The position numbers and the translations under genes were made by a program. This document shows positions 1 to 8,953 of a stretch of 64,000 bases of DNA, one piece after another (the first letter of the stretch is position 1; each line of letters opens with the position of its first letter). The DNA lies in the NCBI RefSeq assembly GCF_001767295.1, contig NZ_CP014944.1, positions 3,162,001-3,226,000 of the forward strand, read 5' to 3'. This DNA is from Colwellia sp. PAMC 20917 (GTDB lineage: Bacteria > Pseudomonadota > Gammaproteobacteria > Enterobacterales > Alteromonadaceae). The notes under the pieces are model-generated. The model saw nothing but the letters and a program-made list of their open reading frames with translations, was not told where the DNA came from and did no database searches.

Positions 1-351
1 GTCTTTCCATTCCCATACTTTATCAATAAAAGCTTCACGACCGTAATCGTGACGAGTTTTATCTTCTTCGGCAGCAATTTTACGTTCTACCACCATTTGT
101 GTGGCAATACCCGCATGGTCCATTCCGGTTTGCCATAAAGTATTTTTACCTTGCATACGCTGATAACGAATTAAGGTATCCATAATAGTTTGTTGGAACG
201 CGTGTCCCATATGCAAACTACCGGTAACGTTTGGTGGTGGTATAGCAATGCTATAGCCATCTCCTTCACCTGTAGGGCTAAAATAACCTTGCTCTTCCCA
301 ACTTTGATAAAGAGACTGTTCGATTTCTGAAGGATTGAATGTTTTTTCCAT
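1..351 (-). CDS. valS: Valine--tRNA ligase, N-terminal part (runs off the window)
   Basis: Charges tRNA-Val with valine in the cytoplasm; a class I synthetase. The reverse strand from the ATG at 351 reads [20 protein letters not shown] and continues into [15 protein letters not shown], the class I HIGH-type ATP-binding signature in its valyl/leucyl form, then [15 protein letters not shown]. About 117 residues are visible; the rest lies beyond position 1. It follows holC and pepA on the same strand, the usual gammaproteobacterial pepA-holC-valS order, with 21 bases between the holC stop and this start. Identity is clear from the motifs and context. Confidence 0.96.
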   Translation of the reverse strand, partial: MEKTFNPSEIEQSLYQSWEEQGYFSPTGEGDGYSIAIPPPNVTGSLHMGHAFQQTIMDTLIRYQRMQGKNTLWQTGMDHAGIATQMVVERKIAAEEDKTRHDYGREAFIDKVWEWKD

Positions 352-372
352 GGGGATGACTACTTAACTTGA

Positions 373-843
373 TTAAAGTGCATTAATTGACTGTGACGGT
401 TGTGGCGCGGTTTGATTATCCACTTGAAATCCCCATTGACGATAGCCTTTATAGCGCTCTCGAGCTTGTTGTTTTAGGGTTTCATCACTGGGTACAAAGT
501 CAACAATGTGTGAAAATTGATTAGCAAAGTGAGGCACTGTGCTGGTTAAATTTATTAAAATAGCGCGTCGGTTAGTGGGCGGTTGCCAACTAATTTCAAC
601 GGCAGCGCCATTTTTAGGGCCTTCGCCCGGTAAATTGTGAGGAACAAAGCTGTCAGGTTCAAAGGCCCAAAGCAGTTCATCTAACTGGTGAGCTGTTTGC
701 TGATCAGCGCAGTAAATAAATACCCGCTGATTTTGGCGATAAAAATTAGCAGCCTGCAAACAAGCATGAGCATGTGACTGTTCAGCCACCGCTTCATGCT
801 TTGCATCTTCTTCAAGCAAATAAAACATTACTTGTGTTTGCAT
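373..843 (-). CDS. holC: DNA polymerase III chi subunit
   Basis: Chi subunit of the clamp loader; in the family it joins psi and binds single-stranded DNA-binding protein to tether the holoenzyme. The 156-residue product starts MQTQVMFYLLEED and carries the family pattern of an N-terminal strand, a central R-x-F-I-Y-C-A stretch (the YCADQQTAHQLDELLW region) and a Pro/Gly-rich segment near FVPHNLPGEGP. I chose the ATG at 843 rather than a longer frame to 906: AAGGA lies about 11 bases upstream and the longer N-terminus is Lys/Asn/Arg-rich and atypical. It starts 37 bases after the pepA stop and is followed by valS, a conserved arrangement. Confidence 0.92.
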   Translation of the reverse strand: MQTQVMFYLLEEDAKHEAVAEQSHAHACLQAANFYRQNQRVFIYCADQQTAHQLDELLWAFEPDSFVPHNLPGEGPKNGAAVEISWQPPTNRRAILINLTSTVPHFANQFSHIVDFVPSDETLKQQARERYKGYRQWGFQVDNQTAPQPSQSINAL

Positions 844-880
844 GTTTGCGTTGTTCCTTTTATTTCTTTTTAGTCTAGAG

Positions 881-2389
881 TTATTCGCTTTGCTCTGCGC
901 CAGCACGATTCAATAAAAATTGAGTCAATAAGCTTACCGGACGACCAGTAGAGCCTTTATCTTTGCCACCGCTGCGCCAGGCCGTACCAGCAATATCAAG
1001 GTGTGCCCAGTGGTACTTTTTAGTGAAACGCGCTAAGAAGCAGGCAGCCGTAATAGTACCTGCGCCTTTGCCACCTAAATTGGTAAAGTCAGCAAATGGG
1101 CTTTCTAATTGTTCTTGATATTCTTCCCATAACGGCAAACGCCATGCGCGGTCACCACTTTGTTCAGAAGCATTTAACAACTCATGTGCTAATGGGTTGT
1201 GCGAACTCAACAGGCCTGATGCATGTTTACCTAAGGCAACCACACAGGCACCGGTAAGGGTTGCTACATCGATAACAAGTTCAGGATCAAAGCGTTCAAC
1301 ATACGTCAGCGCGTCACATAAAACCAAGCGACCTTCAGCATCGGTATTTAATACTTCAACTGTTTGTCCTGACATCGTCGTTAAAATATCACCAGGGCGA
1401 TAAGCATCGCCACCGGGCATATTTTCACAACCGGCTAAAACACCAATAACGTTAATCGGCAACTGTAATTCTGCTAGGGCGTGCATAGCACCTAAAACAC
1501 CCGCTGCGCCACCCATGTCATATTTCATTTCATCCATGGCTTCGCCAGGCTTTAAAGAAATACCACCGGCATCAAAAGTCACACCTTTACCAACTAAAAC
1601 TATCGGATTAACATCATCACCAGCACCATTATATTTAATAATACTCATAATTGATTCATTACGTGAAGCTCGGCCAACGGCAAGGTATGAATTCATACCC
1701 AATTCTTCCATTTCTTTCTCGCCAACTATTTCGGTGCTGATATTGTCGTAATCGTGCTCTAAAATTTTAGCTTGTTCAGCTAAATAAGCAGGGTTACAGA
1801 TATTTGGCGGCATATTAGCCACATTTTTACAGGTTGTTATACCTTCAGAGACAGCAAGCGCATGCGAAATAGCGCGTTCGCCCATCGGTAACTCTCGACG
1901 TGTTGGTACATTAAAAACCATTTTACGTAGAGGTCGGCGTGCTTCAACTTTACGCGTTTTTAATCCGTCAAAGCTGTATAAACAGTCTTGAGTCGCTTCA
2001 ACGGCTTGGCGTACCTTCCAATAGGTATCACGACCTTTAACATGAAGTTCTGATAAAAAGCACACAGCTTCCATCGAGCCCGTTTCATTTAACGTACTAA
2101 TAGTTTTACTGATAATTTGTCGGTATTGACGTTCATCAAGTTCACGTTCTTTACCACAACCGACCAGTAAAACACGTTCGCTTAAGATATTAGGCACGTG
2201 ATGAAGCAGTAACATTTGCCCTGATTTACCTTCTAAATCACCGCGACGCAATAAGTTACTGATATAGCCTTCACTAATTTCGTCAAGTTGTTCAGCAATC
2301 GCTGAAAGACGGCGAGGTTCAAAAACGCCAACGACAATACAGGCGCTACGTTGCTTTTCGGGACTACCACTTTTTACGTTGAACTCCAT
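881..2389 (-). CDS. pepA: Leucyl aminopeptidase (cytosol aminopeptidase, M17)
   Basis: Two-metal aminopeptidase that removes N-terminal residues from peptides; in E. coli PepA also binds DNA in Xer recombination and carAB control. The product is 502 residues, matching the family (about 503). The C-terminal catalytic half has [17 protein letters not shown] and the M17 signature [10 protein letters not shown], which holds metal ligands and the catalytic Arg. The ATG at 2389 has TAGGAG just upstream; an alternative start at 2416 would add nine residues without a better ribosome site. It heads the minus-strand unit pepA-holC-valS and is divergent from lptF, as in E. coli. Confidence 0.97.
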   Translation of the reverse strand: MEFNVKSGSPEKQRSACIVVGVFEPRRLSAIAEQLDEISEGYISNLLRRGDLEGKSGQMLLLHHVPNILSERVLLVGCGKERELDERQYRQIISKTISTLNETGSMEAVCFLSELHVKGRDTYWKVRQAVEATQDCLYSFDGLKTRKVEARRPLRKMVFNVPTRRELPMGERAISHALAVSEGITTCKNVANMPPNICNPAYLAEQAKILEHDYDNISTEIVGEKEMEELGMNSYLAVGRASRNESIMSIIKYNGAGDDVNPIVLVGKGVTFDAGGISLKPGEAMDEMKYDMGGAAGVLGAMHALAELQLPINVIGVLAGCENMPGGDAYRPGDILTTMSGQTVEVLNTDAEGRLVLCDALTYVERFDPELVIDVATLTGACVVALGKHASGLLSSHNPLAHELLNASEQSGDRAWRLPLWEEYQEQLESPFADFTNLGGKGAGTITAACFLARFTKKYHWAHLDIAGTAWRSGGKDKGSTGRPVSLLTQFLLNRAGAEQSE

Positions 2390-2501
2390 GAGCTCTCCTA
2401 ATTCGTACAAAAACAAGCTGTTTTTAAATGAAATTTACGAGTAAACTTGTTTAAATCTATAAATAATCGTTATGCTTACTTTTAAAAGTATTCAGCTACA
2501 G

Positions 2502-2515
2502 GCTATAATTATAGC
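2502..2515. promoter_or_regulatory. Symmetric -10 element shared by divergent pepA and lptF
   Basis: The 14-base perfect palindrome GCTATAATTATAGC contains TATAAT on the plus strand (2504-2509) and TATAAT on the minus strand (2508-2513). It lies 113 bases from the pepA ATG and 116 bases from the lptF ATG. I infer a bidirectional promoter; the matching -35 elements are weak on both sides. Confidence 0.45.
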
Positions 2516-2630
2516 TTGGTGCAAGCGAATTCCCCTCAGAGCAAAAATTAATATTACTTATGAAAACGACAAGTTTACTTAAAAATAGAGCAGATGTCAG
2601 AAAAAAACGATGTTTTTATAGGGAATTCTT

Positions 2631-3776
2631 ATGATTATCTTTCGTTATTTACTTAAAGAAGTCGCTAAAACTCAATTAGCGGTTTTCTTAGTGCTGATGA
2701 CCATTTTTATTAGTAATAAATTTGTTCGTATTCTTGACGATGCTGCCGAAGGAGGGATCCCCGGACACTTGGTTATGGTCTTTATTGGTTTAAAGATACC
2801 TGACTTAGCGGGAATGATTTTACCCTTAAGTTTATTTCTTGGGGTTTTATTGGCTTACGGGCGTATTTATGCCGATAGCGAAATGACAGTATTGCATGCT
2901 TGTGGTGTCAGTGAATGGTACGTAGTGCGGGTTACACTGATTTTAAGTGTTGTGACAGCGATATTTACCGGAATTTTTACGCTGTACCTATCACCTATGG
3001 CCTCAGAATATGAGTATCAAGTTAAAGAACAATTAGCCGCAGACTCGGGGTTAAGTTCGCTTATTGCTGGTCGTTTTCAAACGACAGGTAATGAAAAAGC
3101 CGTCATTTTTATTCACGATAAAAATCGTAATGACAACACCTTTGAAAAAGTGTTTGTTGCGCAACTTCCTGATAAAAAAGCCACGGATAAAAGTATTATT
3201 AATGCCAGTTTAGTTTATGCACAAACCGGACAAGTGATTGAGGAAGAAAGTGGCTCACAGCGTTTAGTCTTGAGTGACGGTACACGTTATCAAAACGATA
3301 CCAAGAGTAAAGAATTCAAAGAAGTCTTTTTTGATAAGTATTATATCCAAATACAAGATCAAAAAGTGGCGCACAAAAATAGAAAGTTAAGGGCTATTCC
3401 AACCCAAGATTTATTCGAAGAAGATACCGCTGCTTTTAGTGCAGAAAGTCATTGGCGCATTGCTTTTCCTATTGCGTGTTTGATCATGACATTAATTGCC
3501 GTACCCTTAAGTGTTGTTAATCCTAGGCAAGGTAAATTTGCTAAAATGTTACCGGCATTATTGCTGTTTCTAGGTTATTTCTTGATGCTGACAGCGGTGC
3601 GCTCTGGCGTTGAGTCGGGCACAATACCTAAAAACTTAGGTTTATGGCCAGTACACTTTTTTGTGCTGGTGCTCGGCGTAAGTCTGCTTATAAAGGATCG
3701 CAGTTTTGGGATGAAAATCAAAGCTAAGCTTCCGCTATTATTTCGCAATTTTACCCGCAAAGGAACATCATCATAA
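2631..3776 (+). CDS. lptF: LPS export ABC transporter permease LptF
   Basis: Inner-membrane permease of the LptB2FG transporter, which extracts lipopolysaccharide from the inner membrane and passes it to LptC/LptA. The 381-residue product has the YjgP/YjgQ layout: transmembrane helices near residues 10-30, 55-75 and 95-120, a large periplasmic beta-jellyroll domain from about 125 to 265, and three C-terminal helices (PIACLIMTLIAVPLSVV and following). The N-terminal MIIFRYLLKEV is typical of the family. Its stop overlaps the lptG start by one base, so translation is probably coupled. Divergent from pepA as in E. coli. Confidence 0.96.
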   Translation: MIIFRYLLKEVAKTQLAVFLVLMTIFISNKFVRILDDAAEGGIPGHLVMVFIGLKIPDLAGMILPLSLFLGVLLAYGRIYADSEMTVLHACGVSEWYVVRVTLILSVVTAIFTGIFTLYLSPMASEYEYQVKEQLAADSGLSSLIAGRFQTTGNEKAVIFIHDKNRNDNTFEKVFVAQLPDKKATDKSIINASLVYAQTGQVIEEESGSQRLVLSDGTRYQNDTKSKEFKEVFFDKYYIQIQDQKVAHKNRKLRAIPTQDLFEEDTAAFSAESHWRIAFPIACLIMTLIAVPLSVVNPRQGKFAKMLPALLLFLGYFLMLTAVRSGVESGTIPKNLGLWPVHFFVLVLGVSLLIKDRSFGMKIKAKLPLLFRNFTRKGTSS

Positions 3777-4843
3777 TGCGTATATTAGACATGTACATTG
3801 GTCGAATTATTGCATCTACAACGCTGTTAACGTTATCAGTTTTTGTCAGCCTAAGTGGTATCATTAAGTTTGTTGAAGAAATGAAAACCGTGGGCAAGGG
3901 TAACTATGATATTGCGCATGCCGCTTTATTTGTGCTTTATAAAATCCCACCCGATATTGAAATGTTTTTCCCGATGTCAGCATTAATTGGTGGTTTAATC
4001 GGTATGGGCATGCTGGCAACAAACAGTGAGCTTGTGGTGATGCAAGCGGCAGGTTTGTCGCGGGTAGACATTATAAAATCAGTGATGAAGTCAGCGACTG
4101 TTCTCGTTTTTATCAGCATGGCGGTTGGAGAGTGGTTAGCGCCGGTTGGTGAATTAGCAGCAAGACAGCTTAAAGCGCAGGCGATATCGGGCGGAAGCTT
4201 AATTTCATCCGCTGATGGAACTTGGGCGAAAGACGGCGATTATTTTGTCCATATTGGTGAAGTAGAAGACAAAGGGAAATTAAACGATGTACAAATATAC
4301 CGCTTTGATAAATCATTAAAACTATCAAGTTGGTTATCTGCAGATAGTGCTATTTATCAAAAAGATGCCTGGCAGTTGCGTGATGTTGTCGATACCCATT
4401 TAAGTGAAAACCAAATGGTTACCGAGTCATCGCAGGTAAAAATGTGGACATCGAGTTTGACGCCTGAAAAACTTGGCGTCGTTATGGTTACTCCCGAAGC
4501 TTTATCATTACGGGGCTTATCTGAATACTTAAGTTATTTGGAAGAAAACAACCAAGACTCAAGTCGTTACGTTTTAGCTTTTTGGCGTAAAATAGTTCAA
4601 CCACTAACCGTTGCGGTGATGCTGCTACTTGCCTTGTCTTTTGTTTTTGGACCTTTGCGTTCAGTATCGATGGGGGCAAGAATTATGATGGGAGTAGCAA
4701 CAGGAATATTGTTTTTTATTACTAACGAAGTACTAGGGTCGTTAAGCTTAGTGTATCAGTTGCCAGCGGCTTTTGGCGCGTTAATGCCCAGCTTTATCTT
4801 TGTATCATTAGCGTTATACCTAATGAATAAACGGCCCAGTTAA
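3776..4843 (+). CDS. lptG: LPS export ABC transporter permease LptG
   Basis: Partner permease of LptF in LptB2FG. The 355-residue product begins MRILDMYIGRIIASTTLLT, the characteristic LptG amphipathic start, followed by helices near 10-35, 58-85 and 100-120, a periplasmic domain from about 130 to 265, and three C-terminal helices ending LALYLMNKRPS. It overlaps lptF by one base. Downstream lie two overlapping inverted repeats before a convergent RDD gene. The ATPase LptB is not in this window, as expected for the family. Confidence 0.96.
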   Translation: MRILDMYIGRIIASTTLLTLSVFVSLSGIIKFVEEMKTVGKGNYDIAHAALFVLYKIPPDIEMFFPMSALIGGLIGMGMLATNSELVVMQAAGLSRVDIIKSVMKSATVLVFISMAVGEWLAPVGELAARQLKAQAISGGSLISSADGTWAKDGDYFVHIGEVEDKGKLNDVQIYRFDKSLKLSSWLSADSAIYQKDAWQLRDVVDTHLSENQMVTESSQVKMWTSSLTPEKLGVVMVTPEALSLRGLSEYLSYLEENNQDSSRYVLAFWRKIVQPLTVAVMLLLALSFVFGPLRSVSMGARIMMGVATGILFFITNEVLGSLSLVYQLPAAFGALMPSFIFVSLALYLMNKRPS

Positions 4844-4867
4844 CGTTTACTTGTGCGCCTTTTAGTC

Positions 4868-4910
4868 GATAAATGTGATTAGAGGGCATGATAATCACAT
4901 TTATCATGCC
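4868..4910. terminator. Two overlapping inverted repeats between convergent lptG and RDD gene
   Basis: Arms 4868-4881 (GATAAATGTGATTA) and 4892-4905 are perfect reverse complements over 14 bases. A second perfect pair, GGCATGATAA at 4885-4894 and its complement at 4901-4910, overlaps the first, so only one hairpin can form at a time. There is no clear T-run on either strand. Position between convergent genes suggests a bidirectional terminator; a regulatory switch is possible but unsupported. Confidence 0.5.
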
Positions 4911-4937
4911 TCACTTTATTGCAGCGTATTAGTGGCT

Positions 4938-5438
4938 CTACAAACGTCCACGGTTAGCCTCTAACGTTAAAACCACCACTTCTGTATCGGTTAACCTGTC
5001 TTGTAAGCTTAATTTGTTTTTACGATCAAAAATCACCGTAAAGTTACCTAAACCTAATAGCGTAGGCAGTAATCTTTTTAGGCCAGTAACCTTATTGATC
5101 AAAGTACCGTCTTGGTTTTGCACACGTAAACGCCAGGCTTTCATTCCTAAGGTTTGACCGGTTTTAGACCAAAACCAAATAAAGAAAAACGACACCCAAG
5201 CAAGCTTCCAAAACTCATTTGGCCACTTTAACCAAGCCGTATTGGCAATAGCATCAGAAAAGTGTTCGTACCCCTGTAAGCCAAATAAACCAAAGTGAAA
5301 ACCTAAGTACATCAATAGAAATGACATTGCGCCGGCAGTCATATAAACCGCAATGGCAATTAAAAGATCATATACCCAGGAAGCTAAGCGGCGGCGAAAA
5401 CCAGCACGGGGAAAATGTTGAGATGAAATGAAAGTCAT
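4938..5438 (-). CDS. RDD family membrane protein
   Basis: Small integral membrane protein of the RDD family (named for conserved Arg-Asp-Asp); cellular role generally unknown, some members are linked to ion transport. The 166-residue product shows PRAGFRRRLASWVYDLLIAI with the Arg and Asp of the first helix, a second helix near 40-60, a third near 90-110 (LAWVSFFFIWFWSKTGQTLGMKAW, where the G-Q-T-x-G-M-K motif is diagnostic), and a C-terminal tail with LQDRLTDTEVV. Convergent with lptG and apparently monocistronic. Family assignment is firm, function is not. Confidence 0.85.
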   Translation of the reverse strand: MTFISSQHFPRAGFRRRLASWVYDLLIAIAVYMTAGAMSFLLMYLGFHFGLFGLQGYEHFSDAIANTAWLKWPNEFWKLAWVSFFFIWFWSKTGQTLGMKAWRLRVQNQDGTLINKVTGLKRLLPTLLGLGNFTVIFDRKNKLSLQDRLTDTEVVVLTLEANRGRL

Positions 5439-5623
5439 AAGTCACGTGAATAATAAATTTTCACCAGTTTATCAAACACAATAGCTAAAGTATAAGAGAG
5501 ATGATTATTTGTGTTTTTTATCGCTAAAATAGTATTAAAAAACGACATACAAAAATGACAGTAGCATTGAAACTTGCCATCTTTATATGTCGTTAACGCT
5601 ATTTGATTGTAGTCTCTACGTTG

Positions 5624-6385
5624 TTATAGAGGAGCTTCTTCATATTGCTCAGTTGGCGCGTTAATCGTGTTTTTTTGCAATGTGACAGCAGTTTGTGCCA
5701 ATAATCTCCCGTTAACAGTGGTTCCAGTATTAACAGAAATCAAGGTTTTACTGAGCACGATACCTTCAAAAGATGCATAAGTGCCGAGTGCGGTATAACC
5801 TGCGACTTGCCAGAAAATATTTTTGGCTAAAGCGCCACCCGTTAAAGTCACGCGCTTGGCATTTGCCTGATTTAAATTACCTGATATTTGCATGATCCAA
5901 ACATCATCCATAGTGCCATTAAAAGTAACATCTGTACTGATATTGACGTCTGAAGACCATTTATAAACGCCAGGTGCTAGTGTTAGGCCACCAATTTCAC
6001 CCGCACCAAGTTCGGTATGATCAGCAGGAACTCTGCCTGCAGCATCATTGTAGGCAATACCCATATCACTGACTGCTAATCCTAAAAGGTAAGGTGAATT
6101 TATTGAGCAAGGCAGTGGACCAGCAGAGTCAACGGTATACATAGCGCCGGTTACTTCATCACAGTTGAGTAAAAGCGCAGCGCCTGTAATTGGGCTAGTG
6201 CCGACATTACCGGTAACAGCAGACGGATAAACATCAGTAATTCCAGATTTACTCAATATGGTGAAAGTACCTGCTTCGCCAAGTTCAACCGCATAGGGGC
6301 CTGCGGCCATAACATTTCCAGCAAAAATACTTCCCATAATTAAGGGGATAAGTACTTTTTTAGAATTGTTTATTAAGGTTTTCAT
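5624..6385 (-). CDS. DUF3494 ice-binding protein, secreted
   Basis: Member of the DUF3494 ice-binding family: a right-handed beta-solenoid with an alongside helix that adsorbs to ice, inhibiting recrystallisation or modifying brine ice around cold-adapted microbes. The 253-residue product has a signal peptide (MKTLINNSKKVLIPLIMGS, cut near VMA-AGPY), then the family landmarks: the N-terminal FTILSKSGITDVYPSAVTGN segment, GLTLAPGVYKWSSDVNIS, VWIMQISGNL, NIFWQVAGYTALGT and the SFEGIVLS...GRLLAQTAVTL end. The ATG at 6385 has GGAG upstream. Two Cys residues (near 74 and 92) may form a disulfide. It stands alone, with no neighbours of related function, and is consistent with a sea-ice or polar lifestyle. 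Confidence 0.9.
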   Translation of the reverse strand: MKTLINNSKKVLIPLIMGSIFAGNVMAAGPYAVELGEAGTFTILSKSGITDVYPSAVTGNVGTSPITGAALLLNCDEVTGAMYTVDSAGPLPCSINSPYLLGLAVSDMGIAYNDAAGRVPADHTELGAGEIGGLTLAPGVYKWSSDVNISTDVTFNGTMDDVWIMQISGNLNQANAKRVTLTGGALAKNIFWQVAGYTALGTYASFEGIVLSKTLISVNTGTTVNGRLLAQTAVTLQKNTINAPTEQYEEAPL

Positions 6386-6723
6386 AATATTTCTCCATAT
6401 GGAATTGTCAATTTACAGTAAGTAAATTGTTACTAAGCTTTTTCCATAGTTATGTTATATCACACAAGAATGATTTTAGATTGGCATCAAATGACTTGTT
6501 TATATATTGCCCCGTGTATTTTGATTAAAATTATTTAAATTTCGATACAATAGCCGATGAAGGCAAGGTTTTTCTTGAGTGTTGCGAGCTATACATAATC
6601 GCATTGTTGAAAGGGGAACTGTCACCTAAGCATTAATTAAGTCGGTGTTTAATGCTCTAAACTTTCAAACCCCTCCAAATCGACCAAATAATAAACATAC
6701 ACACCAACGATTGATAAAAACTA
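6386..6723. other. Intergenic region upstream of the ice-binding gene with a folded segment
   Basis: No open frame of note. Positions 6608-6675 can fold: TTGAAAGGGG pairs in part with CTTTCAAACCCCT, enclosing AGCATTAA and TTAATGCT arms. The folded stretch could be a decayed small mobile element, but no transposase remnant is visible beside it. The ice-binding gene promoter must lie at the 6386-6500 end; I could not pick a convincing -35/-10 pair. Confidence 0.3.
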
Positions 6724-6751
6724 TTGCTTAATAAAGTTATTTTCGTATAAT
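6724..6751 (+). promoter_or_regulatory. Probable sigma-70 promoter for tRNA-Leu
   Basis: TTGCTT at 6724-6729 and TATAAT at 6746-6751 are separated by 16 bases and followed by GCCG, a GC-rich discriminator typical of stringently controlled stable-RNA promoters. The tRNA starts 79 bases downstream. Confidence 0.55.
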
Positions 6752-6829
6752 GCCGAACAGATTCATTAACGCACTGGCGTTATTGATAAACAGTTTAAAT
6801 TTTTGGTAGTTACTACGAAAAATATTTAA

Positions 6830-6914
6830 GCCGCAGTGGTGGAATTGGTAGACACGCCGGATTCAAAATCCGGTTTCGAAAGAAGTGACGGTTCAAGTCC
6901 GTCCTGCGGTACCA
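6830..6914 (+). tRNA. tRNA-Leu (CAA anticodon)
   Basis: An 85-base class II tRNA. The acceptor arms GCCGCAG and CTGCGGT pair (first pair G-U), the D-arm GTGGAATTGGTAGACAC is the leucine form, the anticodon loop TTCAAAA sits between CCGGA and TCCGG giving anticodon CAA, a long variable arm follows, the T-loop GGTTCAAGTCC is present and CCA is encoded at 6912-6914. It reads leucine UUG codons. Length and layout match E. coli leuX. Confidence 0.97.
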
Positions 6915-6921
6915 TAATATG

Positions 6922-6953
6922 AAAGCCCTGATTCGAAAGAATCGGGGCTTTTT
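6922..6953 (+). terminator. Rho-independent terminator after tRNA-Leu
   Basis: AAAGCCCTGATTC and GAATCGGGGCTTT form a stem around a GAAA loop (one T-G pair), followed by a T-run. It ends the tRNA transcript. Confidence 0.9.
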
Positions 6954-7039
6954 GTTTTCCGAAAGATAATATTCAACTAAATTAGTTATGAGCCGCTATA
7001 ATATGCGTGTTTATTAGATAGTATTAAAAAGGTTTCAAT

Positions 7040-7318
7040 ATGGCAGCAACAGCGCATGCACTTCACATCTTGGTTAAACATAAAGAGATAGCAGAAGATA
7101 TTATTAAGCAGCTAGCTAAAGGAGCTAAGTTTCAAACATTAGCTAAAAAACATTCGTCCTGTCCATCGGGTAAAAAAGGGGGCGATTTAGGCGAGTTTAA
7201 ACGAGGTCAGATGGTACCTCAGTTTGATAAAGTGGCTTTTAGCGGCGCAATATTAGAGCCCCATCTTGTTAAAACTAAATTTGGTTGGCATGTTATTAAA
7301 GTGCTTTACCGGACTTAA
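7040..7318 (+). CDS. ppiC: Parvulin-type peptidyl-prolyl cis-trans isomerase
   Basis: Small cytoplasmic prolyl isomerase of the parvulin family that speeds cis-trans isomerisation at X-Pro bonds. The 92-residue product is a single parvulin domain (E. coli PpiC is 93). The family signature is plain: [48 protein letters not shown] and [11 protein letters not shown], with the His of strand 1 and the C-terminal Gly-Trp-His. There is no signal peptide, so it is cytosolic. It stands alone, about 125 bases after the tRNA-Leu terminator. Confidence 0.95.
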   Translation: MAATAHALHILVKHKEIAEDIIKQLAKGAKFQTLAKKHSSCPSGKKGGDLGEFKRGQMVPQFDKVAFSGAILEPHLVKTKFGWHVIKVLYRT

Positions 7319-7480
7319 TTTACGACGGGTGATTGTTAATATCGCTTCTTTTTAAAATCGCTGCCAAAGAAATTTTTGTTCAAGCCTGACAGCTGTCATC
7401 ACATTTAAAGCCCTGCTTTTTATTAGATGAAGTTTTTTATGAAAATTTTGTTTGCAACATCAGCTAGATCTAACAATGGT

Positions 7481-7502
7481 AGCTGTTTTGATTAAAACAG
7501 CT
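7481..7502. terminator. Perfect hairpin between convergent ppiC and barrel gene
   Basis: AGCTGTTTT and AAAACAGCT are perfect 9-base arms around GATT. No strong T-run follows on either strand, so termination efficiency is uncertain, but the position between convergent genes favours this role. Confidence 0.4.
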
Positions 7503-7570
7503 GCATTACTCTAGCTATGCTACCGGTAATAAGTAATGACGTTGATAATAAAATGGTTTATCAATGATGA

Positions 7571-8185
7571 CTAAAACTTAATAGCTAAACCAACCGAAAT
7601 ACTTCCATCAAGCCACAGACCATCTTCTAGCAAAGCGTGGCAGATGCTTTCTTGACAAAATAACTGATTATCCTCTTCTATATAACTTGCATAACCTCGA
7701 AGCTCTGTAACAAGAGCGACATTTTTTGATAGTTCGTAGCGCGTGCCAAAAGCCATAGTGAGGGAGGGGTAGATTTCGTCTTTACTGTCAGTTTCAAAAT
7801 AAGTGGCACCGATACCTAGCGAGATGGTCGTCACATAATTTTGCTGTTTAAGCTGAGTAACGCCACTGAAATGCAAGTAGGTAATATCGAAGGATTGCTC
7901 TTGTAGATCTGAACTACTGACAAAGTCATGGCTAACGGTGTTAAGTAATATTTGTCCTTGGCCATTAGGTGAGTCTTGCCAAGCGATTGCTAAGCCATAA
8001 TTTTTATCATCAGTGACAACCAGGTCTGTGCCGTTTTGGCTGTTAATTAGATCAGCACTGAACATTTGCCCGATAAAGGGAGTTATTTCTATATCTCGAG
8101 CATGGCTTGTAAAAGGTAATAGCAATAAAACTGAATTAATAAGTAGGATGCAAATGAGATTTGCTGACGTTAATGACGTTCGCAT
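7571..8185 (-). CDS. Predicted outer-membrane beta-barrel protein, unknown function
   Basis: I do not recognise a named gene. The 204-residue product has a signal peptide (NLICILLINSVLLLLPF, cut near SHA-RDIE), then alternating hydrophobic beta-strands, and ends SVGLAIKF; a C-terminal Phe on the last strand is the usual outer-membrane assembly signal. A loop holds CQESIC, two Cys that could form a disulfide. Such 180-200 residue proteins are often 8-strand barrels. It lies downstream of another envelope protein on the same strand (gap 78 bases), and they may be co-transcribed. Confidence 0.7.
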   Translation of the reverse strand: MRTSLTSANLICILLINSVLLLLPFTSHARDIEITPFIGQMFSADLINSQNGTDLVVTDDKNYGLAIAWQDSPNGQGQILLNTVSHDFVSSSDLQEQSFDITYLHFSGVTQLKQQNYVTTISLGIGATYFETDSKDEIYPSLTMAFGTRYELSKNVALVTELRGYASYIEEDNQLFCQESICHALLEDGLWLDGSISVGLAIKF

Positions 8186-8263
8186 TTTATTACCTTTTTA
8201 ATACGGATAAAAACATAAGTGAGTAAAGCTATTATTAGCTGGATTATTAGACTATTTCAAGCT

Positions 8264-8953
8264 TTACAATGTTTTTGTAAGCATAGTTGCTTGGTTATTT
8301 AATGTGATCAGTAATTTTTCAAATAACTCAATACCTATGGTTTCACCAGTGCTACCGGTTTCTTTATCAATACTTTCTACTTCAAAACGAGGTAATGTTT
8401 TAGTGATTATTGGTGCGTCTTTATGACTTATTAAATTAAGTATTGCCGAATTTACTGTTATTTTAGCGACCTTTAATAAACGTGGTGTCGTTGTAACTTG
8501 TTGCTGATTTTCGACACTAGGGTCTTTGAGGGTGAATTGAGCTATATTTTTTTGCACGGTTGATAGTAGTCGTTTGAAGCTGCCACCATCTTCGCTGTAA
8601 TAAATTGAAGCACTCAAGCCATCGATGGTAATACTCTCGATAAGAATAATATCTTCTTTTAAGCTATCACGATCAACCACTAAATGAATGGCGGCAATAC
8701 TTAGTGTCGATTTTTCATCGGTCGAAATATTCGATAATAGTGATGGAGCCATCACAAAATTACTAATGGTTCCTGTTCCCTGATACCCATGGACAGTTAC
8801 GTTTTCAACCGTTACTTTTTGTTGGCTTAGTTGCGAACCAATATTTTGAAGTTGATTTTTAATATGAAAATTTAAAGAGTCACTGGCTAAAAACCATAGC
8901 GCAGCACCACATGATAATAATAAAACAAAAATTATGGCTGCAAATTTGTTCAA
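8264..8953 (-). CDS. Hypothetical membrane-anchored periplasmic protein, possibly AsmA/DUF748-like
   Basis: The 229-residue product starts at a TTG codon with TAGGA upstream (TTGAACAAATTTGCA). An N-terminal helix (residues 4-24) probably anchors it in the inner membrane with the rest in the periplasm. The body has short amphipathic strands such as IAAIHLVVDRDSLKEDIILIESITIDGLSAS, with a repeated Ile-rich pattern resembling AsmA/DUF748-type chaperone-like proteins that act in lipid transport or outer-membrane assembly. That likeness is by eye only. It precedes the beta-barrel gene on the same strand. Confidence 0.6.
   Translation of the reverse strand: MNKFAAIIFVLLLSCGAALWFLASDSLNFHIKNQLQNIGSQLSQQKVTVENVTVHGYQGTGTISNFVMAPSLLSNISTDEKSTLSIAAIHLVVDRDSLKEDIILIESITIDGLSASIYYSEDGGSFKRLLSTVQKNIAQFTLKDPSVENQQQVTTTPRLLKVAKITVNSAILNLISHKDAPIITKTLPRFEVESIDKETGSTGETIGIELFEKLLITLNNQATMLTKTL

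Noticed and set aside
1197-1751. Plus-strand frames inside pepA
   Set aside because: Shadow frames opposite a well-supported M17 peptidase gene.
6600-6690. Insertion sequence end or MITE
   Set aside because: The segment folds, but no target duplication, second copy or transposase remnant is visible in this window.
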